Assembly: GCA_000961655.1 (NCBI GenBank) | Contig: LADR01000010.1 | Location: 78,165-142,164 of the forward strand | DNA length: 64,000 nt | From: Desulfatitalea sp. BRH_c12 | GTDB taxonomy: Bacteria > Desulfobacterota > Desulfobacteria > Desulfobacterales > Desulfosarcinaceae | Direction: 5' to 3' | Shown here: in pieces, positions 8,551-17,980 of the stretch | Position numbering within the stretch: the first letter of the stretch is position 1 | How the letters are laid out: every line of letters begins with the position of its first letter | Position numbers and translations under genes: made by a program | The notes under the pieces: generated by a model | Database searches by the model: none | What the model was told of the DNA's origin: nothing | The model's input: the letters and a program-made list of their open reading frames with translations, nothing else

Positions 8551-10191
8551 ATGGAACTTATCAGTCAACATACCAAGAAGATCATGGAAGGCTGCAAAGA
8601 GCGCGCACGAGATGCGGGACTGCGTTTTGAAGATGAGACGCTGGAGTATATCGTCACCAACCGCGATCTGCTGGAGCTGTCTCCCAAAATCATGATTCCG
8701 ACCCTCTATGATTACTGGGTCCACGATGTGGAGGTCCTCAAAGGCAAGGGCCGCTACGAGCTCTATCCGGACAATCCCTACGAAACCGTCATCAACACGC
8801 GGCCGGCCATCTCCTACTACAATGACAACAATCCGGACTGGCTCAATGTGATGATTTTCTATCATGTCCTGGGACACGTCGACTTTTTCCAGAACAATTT
8901 GTACTTTCGGCATACCTGGGATTACGATTTTACCGGCGAGGCGCTGTCGGACAAGCGTGTATTTACAAAGTTGCGTTCCGAACGCGGCCACTGGGTCGAT
9001 TATGTGATCGAATTCAGCCGCGGCATCGACAACCTGGTCGGCTATTTTCCGGAACTGGACCGGCTTTTTCCGGTTGCGACCTCACAGCACTCACTGCGCC
9101 TGGATTATTACTTCGACATATTCCTGCAAGGCGTCAAAAAGGCCAGGACGACCGAGTACATCAAGGAAATCGAACGCTACAATCAATGCATTACCGAGCG
9201 CGGCGAGCTGTGCGAAGACATCTTTTTTGCCGAAGTGGACCGCCGCTATCCCGAATTCACGGCGATGTACCACAAGTACCGACAAAAAAAGGCTACCCGG
9301 CCCTTGGATCTGGTCCAGTTCATCCTTGAAAATTCGGATTTCCTCAACAAAGAAGAAAACAAATGGATGAAAATCATCATCGAGGTGATCCGCAAAACCT
9401 CCTTGTTCTTCCAGCCCCAGATACGCACCAAGATCATGAATGAAGGCTGGGCCAGTTTTTGGCATGAAATCCTTTTTCTGCAGGACGACCGCATCAGCGG
9501 TCACGAGGTTGACTTTGCGCGTGTCAACGCCGGTGTTACAGCCATGCCGCGCGTGGGTCTGAATCCCTATGCCCTGGGTATGCGCATGTTCTACTTCATC
9601 GAGGAAGAGGCAGACAAAGGACGTTTGGAGTGGAACTTCGAGCGCCTGCGCAATGCCGACCAACGCCGGACCTATGACACCGCGCCCAGACGCGGCCGCG
9701 AGTATGTCTTTGCCGTCAGGGAAAACATGAGTGACTTTACGTTCATCAATCAATTCGTCCGCCAGGATTTTGTATCGCGTTACGACCTGTTCGTCGCCGG
9801 CCGGCGCCTGAACGAAAGCCGGATGGTCTGGGAGTATTACGTGAAAAGCCGTAAAGGCGACGACTATCGCCAGATGCTGCTCGATTCGTTGTACCACCCG
9901 CCGAGCATCACCATTGATGAAGAAAACGGCCGCCGCAACAACACACTTTACCTGGTGCACCGTTTCGAAGACAAACCGCTGCTCAAGAGTTTTCTTGCCA
10001 ACACGTTGATGGGCATCGAGTATCTGTGGGGCGCACCCGTTGAACTGGAAACCCATGAAGTACTGCCCAAAACCACGCGCGGCGACCGCACGCGGCCCGC
10101 TGGCGACAAGGGCGCGGAAGCCAAACCGCAATGGCAGCGCGTGGTTTACACCATGAAAGAGCGCAAGCTGAGCCGACGCATCCTGGCCTGA
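8551..10191 (+). CDS. SpoVR family protein
   Basis: This 546-residue protein matches SpoVR/YcgB. In Bacillus SpoVR is needed for spore cortex formation; in non-sporulating bacteria the family is tied to starvation and PrkA signalling. Conserved stretches include LELSPKIMIPTLYDYW, YYNDNNPDWLNVMIFYHVLGHVDFF, MNEGWASFWHEILF and NPYALGMRMFYFIEEEADKG. The Glu/His-rich blocks suggest a buried polar site. The length is close to the family norm. It lies between the DUF444 gene and the second PrkA-like gene, all on the same strand. Confidence 0.93.
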   Translation: MELISQHTKKIMEGCKERARDAGLRFEDETLEYIVTNRDLLELSPKIMIPTLYDYWVHDVEVLKGKGRYELYPDNPYETVINTRPAISYYNDNNPDWLNVMIFYHVLGHVDFFQNNLYFRHTWDYDFTGEALSDKRVFTKLRSERGHWVDYVIEFSRGIDNLVGYFPELDRLFPVATSQHSLRLDYYFDIFLQGVKKARTTEYIKEIERYNQCITERGELCEDIFFAEVDRRYPEFTAMYHKYRQKKATRPLDLVQFILENSDFLNKEENKWMKIIIEVIRKTSLFFQPQIRTKIMNEGWASFWHEILFLQDDRISGHEVDFARVNAGVTAMPRVGLNPYALGMRMFYFIEEEADKGRLEWNFERLRNADQRRTYDTAPRRGREYVFAVRENMSDFTFINQFVRQDFVSRYDLFVAGRRLNESRMVWEYYVKSRKGDDYRQMLLDSLYHPPSITIDEENGRRNNTLYLVHRFEDKPLLKSFLANTLMGIEYLWGAPVELETHEVLPKTTRGDRTRPAGDKGAEAKPQWQRVVYTMKERKLSRRILA

Positions 10192-10296
10192 GCCTGTTTC
10201 GCCGGCAATAATCGCTGACAGCACGGCGCCGTGCCTAAAAACATAAAAAAGGTCCACCCCGGTGGTCCTCCCAGCGTATGATGAAATGACAGAAGA

Positions 10297-12618
10297 ATGA
10301 ACCCTATGCAAGAAACAGCTCATAAGTTAGACAACATTGAAAAGGCGCTGTCCCAGGTTCAGCGTGGCACCAACGCCATCGAACAGCAGGGGCCGGTTCC
10401 TTTTAAAACATTTCTGACCCAGGTCACCCAACGACCTCAGGCGATGATCCGGAATGTCTTTCAGTTCTTCCACGATATGGTCAAAGCGTATGTGGGAGCA
10501 GGCGTGGACGAGTACCCCGATGATCCTGAGACGATCAATTATGTGGACTACGACTGTACACGACTGTTTGTCGAAGATTCGGATCATCCCTTTTTCGCGG
10601 ATCGCCTTTTTGCCAATCGCCTGATCAAACAGGTCGAAAGCATGCGGCAAGGCGCTCAGCAGAACAAGATCTATATTTTCGATGGCCCGCATGGATGCGG
10701 CAAGAGCACCTTCCTCAACAATCTGCTGAACAAATTCGAAGAGTACGCCAATACCGAAGATGGATGCCGCTATGAAACGATCTGGCGGATCAATGCGGCC
10801 GACTTCGGCGCGCCCGCGGTCAGCGATGAAACCTTTTCCATCCTGGAAAAGTTGTTTCAGCTGCAAAAAGAATCGCAGCACATTCAGTATGACCGCATAA
10901 AATCAAGAATGCTGCAGCAAACCCGGGAGCAGTTCCTGGACATTCTCTGCCCCAGCCACGACAATCCCCTGCTGATGATACCCAAGCAGCGGCGAAGGGC
11001 TTTTTTCGATGATCTGTTTAAAAACGACCCCTTCAAGTTTACCCTGTTCACCAACAAGGAATATGAGTGGGTCTTCAGCGATCTGCCCTGCACCATCTGC
11101 AGCTCTGTGTACGATGCCCTTTTGCAGCGGCTCAAAGATCCCATCAAAGTACTGCAGATGCTCTGGGCCAAGCCCTATCCCTTCAACCGACGGTTGGGCA
11201 ATGGCATCAGCGTCTTCAATCCGGGCGACCGGCCGTTAAAACAGGTCGTGGTCACCAACGAAATGCTTCAAAACAGGATCAACCGTATTTTCGGAGACAG
11301 CAACCAGGTCCATTACATCTTCTCGCGTTATGCCAAAACCAACAATGGCCTTTATGCATTGATGGATATCAAATCCCACAACATCGATCGTTTGATAGAA
11401 CTGCACAACATTATTTCCGAAGGCGTGCACAAAGTACAGGATATCGAGGAGAATGTCAGTTCACTTTTCATGGCCCTGATGAATCCGGAGGACAAAAAGA
11501 ACATCCAGAACATCCAGTCTTTTTCCGATCGCATTGCCTATATCAACATTTCTTACGTGCTCGATCACAATACGGAAGTGGACATTTACCGTGACATCTT
11601 CGGACGCCACATCGACGATGCTTTCCTGCCGCGCGTGCTGCAAAATTTTGCCAGGGTTATCATCGCATCGCGCCTGAGCCTGCGCTCTGAAGCACTGCTG
11701 GAATGGATCGGCAACCCGGAAAAATACCATCGTTTCTGCGATAAAAACCTGCAATTGCTCAAAATGGAGATCTATACGGGCTACATCCCGACATGGCTGA
11801 GCGAGGAGGATCGCAAGCACCTGACGGCCAAAAGACGCCAGCGCATCATTTCAGAGTCGGAAAACGAAGGCAAACACGGCATTTCCGGCCGTGACGCCAT
11901 CAAAATCTTCGGAGAGTTTTATACGGCCTTCGCCAAACCGGAGAACCTGATTGACATGTCCACGCTGTGCAAGTTTTTCCGCTCCAGAAAGGAACTGCGG
12001 GCGTCCATTCCCGATGGCTTTTTGGATTCCCTCCTGCACATGTACGATTACTCCGTACTGCAGGAAGTCAAAGAATCCTTGTATTATTACAATGAAGAAC
12101 AAATCGCCATCGAGATTCAAAACTACATGTTCGCCATCAATTTTGAGGTGGGGTCCACGGAAAAATGTCCCTATACCGGCGACAAAATCGAGATCACCGA
12201 AGAGTATCTGAAGTCGTTTGAATTGAGGATTCTGGGAGTCAATGCCCGGGAAACGGAACGAATGAGATTCCGCAAAGATGTCCAGAAAGAATACGCCACA
12301 CGTACCCTCACGCAGGAAGTTCCGCGCGGCGCCAAAAGCCTGATCGGCACCACCTTGTTCGACAAGCTCAACGAGCGCTACATTTTCAACATCAAGGAGA
12401 CCGTGCTGGAACCTTTTCTGGAAAATGAGAACTTCCGGCGCGCCATCAAAGATTACGGTGAAAAAGGTTTCAAAACGTACGACCGCAAGATTCGTCACGA
12501 TGTGACGTACCTGATGAACAACCTGATCAGCAAATACCGCTACACCCCGCAGGGGGCCCGTGCGGTCTGCATCTATGTGATTGATAACGATTTGGCGCGG
12601 ATTTTCAAAGCGGTGTGA
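10297..12618 (+). CDS. Second PrkA-like AAA+ protein, divergent
   Basis: A 773-residue PrkA-type protein, clearly different from the copy at 4908. It has a longer N-terminus and a different P-loop, GPHGCGKST, at residues 130-138. A long central helical region follows. Near residue 625 there is a KCPYTGDKIEI segment, and the C-terminus resembles the PrkA C-terminal domain (YRYTPQGARAVCIYVIDNDLARIF). The start is uncertain between ATG 10297 and ATG 10306. The same-strand arrangement with PrkA, DUF444 and SpoVR suggests one functional module. Whether this copy is an active kinase cannot be told from the sequence. Confidence 0.85.
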   Translation: MNPMQETAHKLDNIEKALSQVQRGTNAIEQQGPVPFKTFLTQVTQRPQAMIRNVFQFFHDMVKAYVGAGVDEYPDDPETINYVDYDCTRLFVEDSDHPFFADRLFANRLIKQVESMRQGAQQNKIYIFDGPHGCGKSTFLNNLLNKFEEYANTEDGCRYETIWRINAADFGAPAVSDETFSILEKLFQLQKESQHIQYDRIKSRMLQQTREQFLDILCPSHDNPLLMIPKQRRRAFFDDLFKNDPFKFTLFTNKEYEWVFSDLPCTICSSVYDALLQRLKDPIKVLQMLWAKPYPFNRRLGNGISVFNPGDRPLKQVVVTNEMLQNRINRIFGDSNQVHYIFSRYAKTNNGLYALMDIKSHNIDRLIELHNIISEGVHKVQDIEENVSSLFMALMNPEDKKNIQNIQSFSDRIAYINISYVLDHNTEVDIYRDIFGRHIDDAFLPRVLQNFARVIIASRLSLRSEALLEWIGNPEKYHRFCDKNLQLLKMEIYTGYIPTWLSEEDRKHLTAKRRQRIISESENEGKHGISGRDAIKIFGEFYTAFAKPENLIDMSTLCKFFRSRKELRASIPDGFLDSLLHMYDYSVLQEVKESLYYYNEEQIAIEIQNYMFAINFEVGSTEKCPYTGDKIEITEEYLKSFELRILGVNARETERMRFRKDVQKEYATRTLTQEVPRGAKSLIGTTLFDKLNERYIFNIKETVLEPFLENENFRRAIKDYGEKGFKTYDRKIRHDVTYLMNNLISKYRYTPQGARAVCIYVIDNDLARIFKAV

Positions 12619-12685
12619 GTTTCGTGAATGGTTAGATGGTAGCCGCCGATTTCACTTGAGCGAACTGGTTAACCAAATCAACAAA

Positions 12686-14860
12686 TCAACTGACCCCTAT
12701 CAGGCGCCCGCCCTGGTAGACCGCGAAGGCCATGAGCCAGGCGATCGAGGTGGTGTATCCGATGCTGAAGAACATCCATTTCACCGAGCCGGTTTCGCGG
12801 CGAATCGCGGCCACCGTTGCCAGGCAGGGCATGTAAAGCAGCACAAACACCATCATGGACAAAGCGGCAAGCGGCGTCATGCCCGCGGCGCGCAGGGCGC
12901 TTTGCAGTGCATTGGCTTGCGGGTCGTCGGTGACCGCGTACAACACTCCCAAGGTGCTGACCACGATCTCCTTGGCGACAAAGCCACTGAGCAGGGCGAT
13001 GCCGCCACGCCAATCGATCCCAATCGGCTGGAATACCGGTTCCAAGACATGGCCCAGCCGCCCCAGTAGCGAGCGGGAGGCCTGCTCGGCGTTGTGGTCG
13101 CGTTCCAAGTCGCTCAGCACGGCCTGCTGCTCCAGAGCCAATTCAGACTTCCGAGTGGCGTCGGCGTCCGCCATGCGATCCGTGAACTGCTCCTGGATCG
13201 AGGCGGTTTTTTGAGAATAGGCGGCCTGTAAATCGCCGGAGCGCGGAAAATTGGCCAACCCCCACACGACCATCGAACCAATCAGGATGACACCGCCCAT
13301 GCGCTTGAGGAAAAGCTTGCTGCGATCCCACATGTGGATCATGAGGCTTTTGAGCATGGGCATGCGATACGGCGGCAACTCCATGACAAACGGGGCATCG
13401 GCCCCGCGAAAAAGGGTCGAACGAAAGATACGGCCGGTCACGATGGACAGCACGATACCGGTCAGATAAATCCCGAAAATCACGCTACCCGCCCGCGCAC
13501 CAAAAAAGCCGCCTGCCAGAACGATGTACACCGGCAGCTTGGCCGAGCAGGACATGAAGGGGGTGATCAGGATCGTGAGAATGCGATCGGTTTTGCTCTC
13601 CAGGGTGCGCGTGGCCATGATCGCGGGCACATTGCAGCCGAAGCCCATCAGCATGGGGATGAAAGATTTGCCATGCAGGCCCACCAGGTGCATGATCTTG
13701 TCCATCAAAAAAGCGGCCCGCGCCATGTAGCCCGAATCCTCGAACAAGGCGATACAGAAAAACAGGATCAATATGTTGGGCAGAAAAACCGCCACCGTCC
13801 CCACGCCGTTGATAATGCCTTCCAGCACCAGATCCTTGATCATCCCCTCGGGGAGCAAATAGCCTGCCCCTTGGGCCAATAGGCCGAAAACAGCTTCGAT
13901 CCCCGCTTGCGGGTATGCCCCTACGGTAAAGGTGACCTGAAACATGGCCCAGATGAAGAAAAAAAAGATCGGCATGCCAAGGAAGCGGTTGGTCAACACC
14001 ATATCAATCGTGCGGGAAATATCCACGCGCTGCAGCGTAGAAGTTGTCAGAACCTCCTTGATGATGCCTGAAATGAAACCATAGCGCTCATCGGTGGTAA
14101 CGATCTCAGGCTCGTCGCTGAAGCGGTCCATGAGATAGATGCGTTGCTGCTGGGCGGCCTCCAGCAACGCCGGCGCTTTGTCGCCGGCAACAGCCGTCAG
14201 GCGCTCCTTGATGATGCCATCGTCTTCGATAAGTTTGATGGCGGTCCAACGGGGATCATACGGCAAGCCGGGATCGGTCAGGACCTGCTCGAGCGCGGCA
14301 ATCGCCTTTTCAATCTCCAGATTGTAGCGCACTTTGCGCTTTTGAGTGACCTGCCGTTCGGAAAGGGCCAGTTCGATGGCAGCCGTCAGCAACTCGTCAA
14401 TGCCTTTGCCCTTGTTGCCGACCGTGAAAACGACCGGCACATCCAGCAGTTCGGATAATTTGGCAGCATTGATCTTGATACCCCTGGTCTGGGCCTGATC
14501 CATCATGTTGAGAGCAAAGACGGTTTTGCAATCCAGCTCACGCAGCTGCGTGGCCAGGTAAAGGCTACGCTCCAGATTGGATGCATCGATGATGGCGATC
14601 ACCACATGCGGCGATTCGTCCAGGATATAATTGCGTGCAACGATCTCTTCGATCGAAAAGGGCGTCAGACTATAGGTTCCCGGCAGGTCGACAATTTTGA
14701 GCTGGTAGCCGTTTTTGACGACCAGACCTTCTTTTTTCTCCACGGTCACACCAGGCCAGTTGCCTACCTTCTGGCGCGTACCGGTGATTGCATTGAAGAT
14801 AGTGGTCTTGCCTGAATTGGGGTTGCCCGCAAGGGCGATGGTCAGCGTGCTATCAGCCAT
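12686..14860 (-). CDS. feoB: Ferrous iron transport protein B
   Basis: FeoB moves Fe(II) across the inner membrane under control of an N-terminal G domain. The 724-residue protein shows G1 GNPNSGKTT, the switch region NWPGVTVEKKEG, G3 DLPGTYSL and G4 NMMD. It continues into the membrane domain with two Gate regions (FMSCSAKLPVY; LYMPCLATVAAI) and the GFGCNVPAI stretch. The start at 14860 is chosen because it overlaps the feoA stop by 8 bases (translational coupling); an ATG 15 bases upstream lies inside feoA. No feoC follows. The gene converges on the second prkA-like gene. Confidence 0.96.
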   Translation of the reverse strand: MADSTLTIALAGNPNSGKTTIFNAITGTRQKVGNWPGVTVEKKEGLVVKNGYQLKIVDLPGTYSLTPFSIEEIVARNYILDESPHVVIAIIDASNLERSLYLATQLRELDCKTVFALNMMDQAQTRGIKINAAKLSELLDVPVVFTVGNKGKGIDELLTAAIELALSERQVTQKRKVRYNLEIEKAIAALEQVLTDPGLPYDPRWTAIKLIEDDGIIKERLTAVAGDKAPALLEAAQQQRIYLMDRFSDEPEIVTTDERYGFISGIIKEVLTTSTLQRVDISRTIDMVLTNRFLGMPIFFFFIWAMFQVTFTVGAYPQAGIEAVFGLLAQGAGYLLPEGMIKDLVLEGIINGVGTVAVFLPNILILFFCIALFEDSGYMARAAFLMDKIMHLVGLHGKSFIPMLMGFGCNVPAIMATRTLESKTDRILTILITPFMSCSAKLPVYIVLAGGFFGARAGSVIFGIYLTGIVLSIVTGRIFRSTLFRGADAPFVMELPPYRMPMLKSLMIHMWDRSKLFLKRMGGVILIGSMVVWGLANFPRSGDLQAAYSQKTASIQEQFTDRMADADATRKSELALEQQAVLSDLERDHNAEQASRSLLGRLGHVLEPVFQPIGIDWRGGIALLSGFVAKEIVVSTLGVLYAVTDDPQANALQSALRAAGMTPLAALSMMVFVLLYMPCLATVAAIRRETGSVKWMFFSIGYTTSIAWLMAFAVYQGGRLIGVS

Positions 14861-15098
14861 GAAAGTTTCCCGCAACCACTTCGCGGACCGTTATCTGAGC
14901 CGCCTCTTCGACACGCAACGAAATATGCGCGCCTTTGACGATGAGTTCCATGGGGTCTCTCAGGGGGGCATACTTTTCGACGTACACGCGTGTGCCTTTC
15001 AAAATGCCCATTTCCAGAATACGGCGCCGCAAGGCGCCGCTGCCGCCGACCCGCTCGATCACAGCCGAATACCCTTTTCCCAGTTCGCTCAGTTGCAT
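14853..15098 (-). CDS. feoA: Ferrous iron transport protein A
   Basis: FeoA is the small cytosolic SH3-like partner of FeoB. The 81-residue product from ATG 15098 begins MQLSELGKGYSAVI and continues with RRRILEMGILKGTRVYVEKYAPLRDPMEL, broken here as the typical RRRLLDMG and GDPIE-like blocks. AAGGA lies 8 bases before this ATG. An in-frame ATG at 15134 would add 12 atypical residues and is less likely. The stop overlaps the feoB start. Confidence 0.94.
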   Translation of the reverse strand: MQLSELGKGYSAVIERVGGSGALRRRILEMGILKGTRVYVEKYAPLRDPMELIVKGAHISLRVEEAAQITVREVVAGNFHG

Positions 15099-15170
15099 AC
15101 CCGTGGTCCTTTTCCTCGTCAACTGTGCATGCATTTGAAATCACATCAAAATACATTGCAAAAGAAAAGG

Positions 15171-15199
15171 AAATTAATCCTATGCCCGCGAAATGTCAA
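15171..15199 (-). promoter_or_regulatory. Candidate sigma-70 promoter of feoAB
   Basis: On the minus strand TTGACA (15199-15194) is followed after 17 bases by TAATTT (15176-15171), about 73 bases before the feoA ATG. A good Fur box is not visible. Short inverted arms TTTGA/TCAAA lie downstream at about 15134-15150. Confidence 0.5.
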
Positions 15200-15272
15200 T
15201 AGATAAGGGAGGATTGGACAGGGCGATCGCATGTAAACCTTGGCAGGTAGCGTGCTGTTATGAAATGAAGTT

Positions 15273-15500
15273 GTAGGGTGGGCATTGCCCACCACCATAG
15301 GAGGAATTTCTGGCACCGGTTAAGTTAGCACGATAAAAAAGCAAGTCGCACCATTGGCATTGGCGCGGCGATAATCCGACATGATTTGTCATCAACATTT
15401 ATGGGCGGGGCGTTGCCTGCCACCGTGTCATTCAAAGCCATCAGCACCACAGATCACCTATGACCATTTGCAAATAAATGGTGGGCGATGCCCACCCTAC
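15273..15500. repeat. Repeat family B, copy 1 (divergent interior)
   Basis: The element is bounded by GTAGGGTGGGCATTGCCC at 15273 and its inverted counterpart ending CCCACCCTAC at 15500. Each end is itself a small palindrome (GGGCA/TGCCC). The roughly 180-base interior is unrelated to other B copies. The 15099-16027 intergenic stretch contains only such repeats and no supported gene. Confidence 0.65.
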
Positions 15501-15593
15501 CTGGATAGGAAGATTTCGGGATCCTACGCCCCATGGCGGTTAACCTGCATCCCTAAAGGGCGGTTTACAAACCAAACGCCTGAAAGCAGAGTT

Positions 15594-15616
15594 GTAGGGT
15601 GGGCATTGCCCACCAC
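15594..15616. repeat. Repeat family B, single end
   Basis: One isolated B terminus, GTAGGGTGGGCATTGCCCAC, without a matching opposite end nearby. It is probably a solo or decayed copy. Confidence 0.5.
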
Positions 15617-15782
15617 GGTAGTCGCTGGATTGAAGGGATTCGCAAAGCATGCCGATCTTGCGGCAGTTATTGGTTCTAAAAATTACAGCGTTCTTATGAC
15701 ACTGCATACCTTTGTCTTACTGGAGCGAACTGCGAAACCATAATCCGGAATTTGGGTATCCAGCTCGCCCCAGTGACTATTG

Positions 15783-15835
15783 GTTTTCGGGATTGGCACG
15801 GAGGAGGTGATCCGGGTGGGTGGTCCGGGCCACGT
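15783..15835. repeat. Repeat family D-like fragment
   Basis: Contains TTTTCGGGATTGGCACGGAG and GAGGTGATCCGGG, matching the interior of the complete family D copy at 20039-20093. A C-like end (CTTACTGGAGCGAACTGCG) precedes it at about 15716-15735. Confidence 0.4.
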
Positions 15836-15854
15836 CAGCCATGAGATTTAGCCA

Positions 15855-16018
15855 GTAGGGTGGGCATTGCCCACCATTGTCTTATGTTGATCGTCTCTGG
15901 GACTGGTCGTTCAACGCTTCATCGCTATGTTACCGCCAGTGTCTACCCAACCGCTTGGATGGACTGTGTCAGAAACCGATGGTGTTGTAGTAGCGTGGTG
16001 GTGGGCAATGCCCCCTGC
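15855..16018. repeat. Repeat family B, copy 3
   Basis: Starts GTAGGGTGGGCATTGCCC and keeps the standard B interior (CATTGTCTTATGTTGATCG, then ATCGCTATGTT, TGTCTAC, AAACCGATGGTGTTG). It ends in a slightly damaged GTGGTGGGCAATGCCC. About 164 bp. It abuts the 3' end of the small minus-strand gene at 16028. Confidence 0.7.
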
Positions 16019-16027
16019 TATTGGCAT

Positions 16028-16309
16028 CTAACAAAACCTGGATTGCTGGTCATTTTTCAGAAAATCGTAGAGACGTCCATTATAGCGGCATTGAACCATG
16101 TCTCGGATTTTACGCATCAGATACTCGCGCGTGGCGCTTTCACCATCCGTTCGCAGGCGAAAGGCCAAGAGCCTTTGCAGCGCAACATCCTTTTGATCCC
16201 GCTCCGGGGCCATGCGCATCACATTGCGCAACATCATCCGCAGCGCGTCGTCCAGTTCTTCGATTGAGATGACTTTATCTTTGGACATGGTGTCTATCAT
16301 CCCTTTCAT
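16028..16309 (-). CDS. Small protein of unknown function
   Basis: I do not recognise this 93-residue charged, probably helical protein. Its middle part (SKDKVISIEELDDALRMMLR and RTDGESATREYLMRKIRDMV) reads like a real soluble protein, with balanced acidic and basic residues and no membrane segment. Start choices are ATG 16309, 16300 or 16288; AGG at a short distance favours 16309. It lies 91 bases downstream of the CheX-FliN fusion on the same strand. Its last residues run close to a repeat copy, so the C-terminus may have been altered by that insertion. Confidence 0.5.
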   Translation of the reverse strand: MKGMIDTMSKDKVISIEELDDALRMMLRNVMRMAPERDQKDVALQRLLAFRLRTDGESATREYLMRKIRDMVQCRYNGRLYDFLKNDQQSRFC

Positions 16310-16400
16310 ACCAACCTAAGCGGAAACCCGAAAAATAACAATGGTGTCTGAAAAGTCATCCGACCACACCGCACCCGTGCCGGAAAAGGCCACTATGGGC

Positions 16401-17741
16401 TCACCGCAAACTCTTGACGCGCTCGGTGCGGCTGACGATCTCGACGATACGGATACCGTATTTTTCCTTTTCCACGACGATTTCACCCTTGGCGATCAAT
16501 GTTTCATTGACCAGCAAATCAACGGGTTCGCCATCCAGTTGGGCCAGTTCGACCACAGATCCCTGACCCAGCTTGAGTACATCCTGAATGCGTTTTTGGG
16601 TTCTTCCCATCTCGACGGTCAATTCGATGGGGATTTCCATGATCAAACTCAGGTTGCGCAGTTCGTCCTCGGTGTCTTCCGGCGCCTGCCCTTGCGCCTC
16701 CTTGCCGGCCGAACTCCGGCCGTCGCCCCCCTCATCTTTTTTGATGCCCGCATCCACAATAATGGTACTGCCACCGCAAGCGAAGAGGAACCGCTGCGTC
16801 TTGATGATGTTCAGGGATTCCACCTTGAAATCTTTGCCGCTCGTGATCGACGGGGTGGAGAGCATACAGGAAAGGCCCACGTCGACGAAGGCCGATTTCA
16901 GGTTGCCACCGATGATATTGCTCAACTCCCGCAAAACATCGAAGACCTCTTCTTCACTTTCGATCTCGTCTTCATCAATGCCGAGCATTGCGGCAGTCAT
17001 GATACGGGCGAAATCATAGTTGACCTGAATATTGAAAAGCCCTTGGACATCTCCGGCAAAACTGACAGTGCCCACGGTGCGGTTACCCTCCACGAACCCG
17101 GGCGGCACTGCGGATATATTTTCAGTCTCCATGGACAGCATGGTGTAGAACACATCGATCACGCTGTTGATCACGGTGGTGGGGATATCGACCGAATTGA
17201 CTTTGGCGCTGACGGCAACACTGTCCAGCAGGGCAATGCCGGCGATTTCGGCTTTGGCGCCGAGATCTTCCTTGAGGGTGATCTCAACGATGATTTCGTG
17301 TTTTTTGTACCTGAAAATCCACTTGTGCAGCTCGCCCATCTTGCTGGGCTCGATCTTGAAATCCGAACCGCGCGTAATCGAGGGCGTGGAGATGACGCAC
17401 GAGAGATCATTGTCCAAAAATTCGCTTTTTAAATTACCGCTGATGATGTTGGCCAGTTCGCCCAGGACATCCTTGACCTCCTCCTCACCGTCGATTTCGC
17501 TCTCCTCGACACCCAGCATGGCGGTGGTGATCAGGGTCGCAAACGCCACGCTGACATGCAGACTCATCGTACCGACCACCTCGCCGGCAAAATGGACGGC
17601 GCCGACCAGGCGCTTATCGTTCAAACCTTCATCGGTCACCATGCCCACTTTTGTCAGGGGCATCGAAAGCATGGTTTCGAAGGTCTCGACGGTGCAGTTG
17701 GTGATGTTTTTTTCAACGGCGGTGATGCGGATCTTTTCCAT
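16401..17741 (-). CDS. CheX-CheX-FliN (SpoA) fusion protein
   Basis: The 446-residue protein holds two tandem CheX/CheC-like domains (about residues 1-165 and 170-325), a Gly/Glu-rich linker, and a C-terminal SpoA/FliN domain (about 360-440; MEIPIELTVEMGRTQKRI and LNVNETLIAKGEIVV-like blocks). Both CheX domains keep the family signature: ELANIISGNLKS in the first and ELSNIIGGNLKS in the second. CheC/CheX/FliY dephosphorylate CheY-P, and FliN is part of the flagellar switch, so a CheY-P phosphatase anchored to a SpoA-type complex is plausible. No flagellar or chemotaxis gene lies nearby. The domain assignment is firm and the role is inferred. Confidence 0.8.
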   Translation of the reverse strand: MEKIRITAVEKNITNCTVETFETMLSMPLTKVGMVTDEGLNDKRLVGAVHFAGEVVGTMSLHVSVAFATLITTAMLGVEESEIDGEEEVKDVLGELANIISGNLKSEFLDNDLSCVISTPSITRGSDFKIEPSKMGELHKWIFRYKKHEIIVEITLKEDLGAKAEIAGIALLDSVAVSAKVNSVDIPTTVINSVIDVFYTMLSMETENISAVPPGFVEGNRTVGTVSFAGDVQGLFNIQVNYDFARIMTAAMLGIDEDEIESEEEVFDVLRELSNIIGGNLKSAFVDVGLSCMLSTPSITSGKDFKVESLNIIKTQRFLFACGGSTIIVDAGIKKDEGGDGRSSAGKEAQGQAPEDTEDELRNLSLIMEIPIELTVEMGRTQKRIQDVLKLGQGSVVELAQLDGEPVDLLVNETLIAKGEIVVEKEKYGIRIVEIVSRTERVKSLR

Positions 17742-17747
17742 TATCGG

Positions 17748-17855
17748 TCATCCAACAGTCAACAGCAGCTTGGCCGCCGCAATGATAGGGTCGTCACATT
17801 TTTGACATTCGACCGGGGCCGGACCGTGGATAAAACCCACGTCAAAGCCCCTCAC
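17748..17855 (-). CDS. Possible 35-residue CxxC mini-protein
   Basis: A GTG-started reading frame directly upstream of the CheX-FliN gene (stop 6 bases before its ATG) would give a 35-residue peptide with VECQKCDDPIIAAAKLLL. AAGG lies 5 bases before the GTG. The CxxC motif and tight spacing suggest a real small protein or a translational-coupling leader. The evidence is thin and chance is possible. Confidence 0.3.
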   Translation of the reverse strand: MRGFDVGFIHGPAPVECQKCDDPIIAAAKLLLTVG

Positions 17856-17980
17856 CAACACCTTTTATCCGGCACATAAAGATCTGCCTACAAGGGCATG
17901 TATGGCAATGCAAAATTTCGGCCAAAAGACATTGGCTGTATTTAGCGCAACCCAGGATATGCAGCGGACCGCCGGTAGAA

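Noticed and set aside
15273..16018. Regularly recurring GGGTGGGC motifs considered as a CRISPR array
   Set aside because: The motifs are palindromic ends of repeat family B, spaced irregularly, with no constant spacer length and no cas genes.
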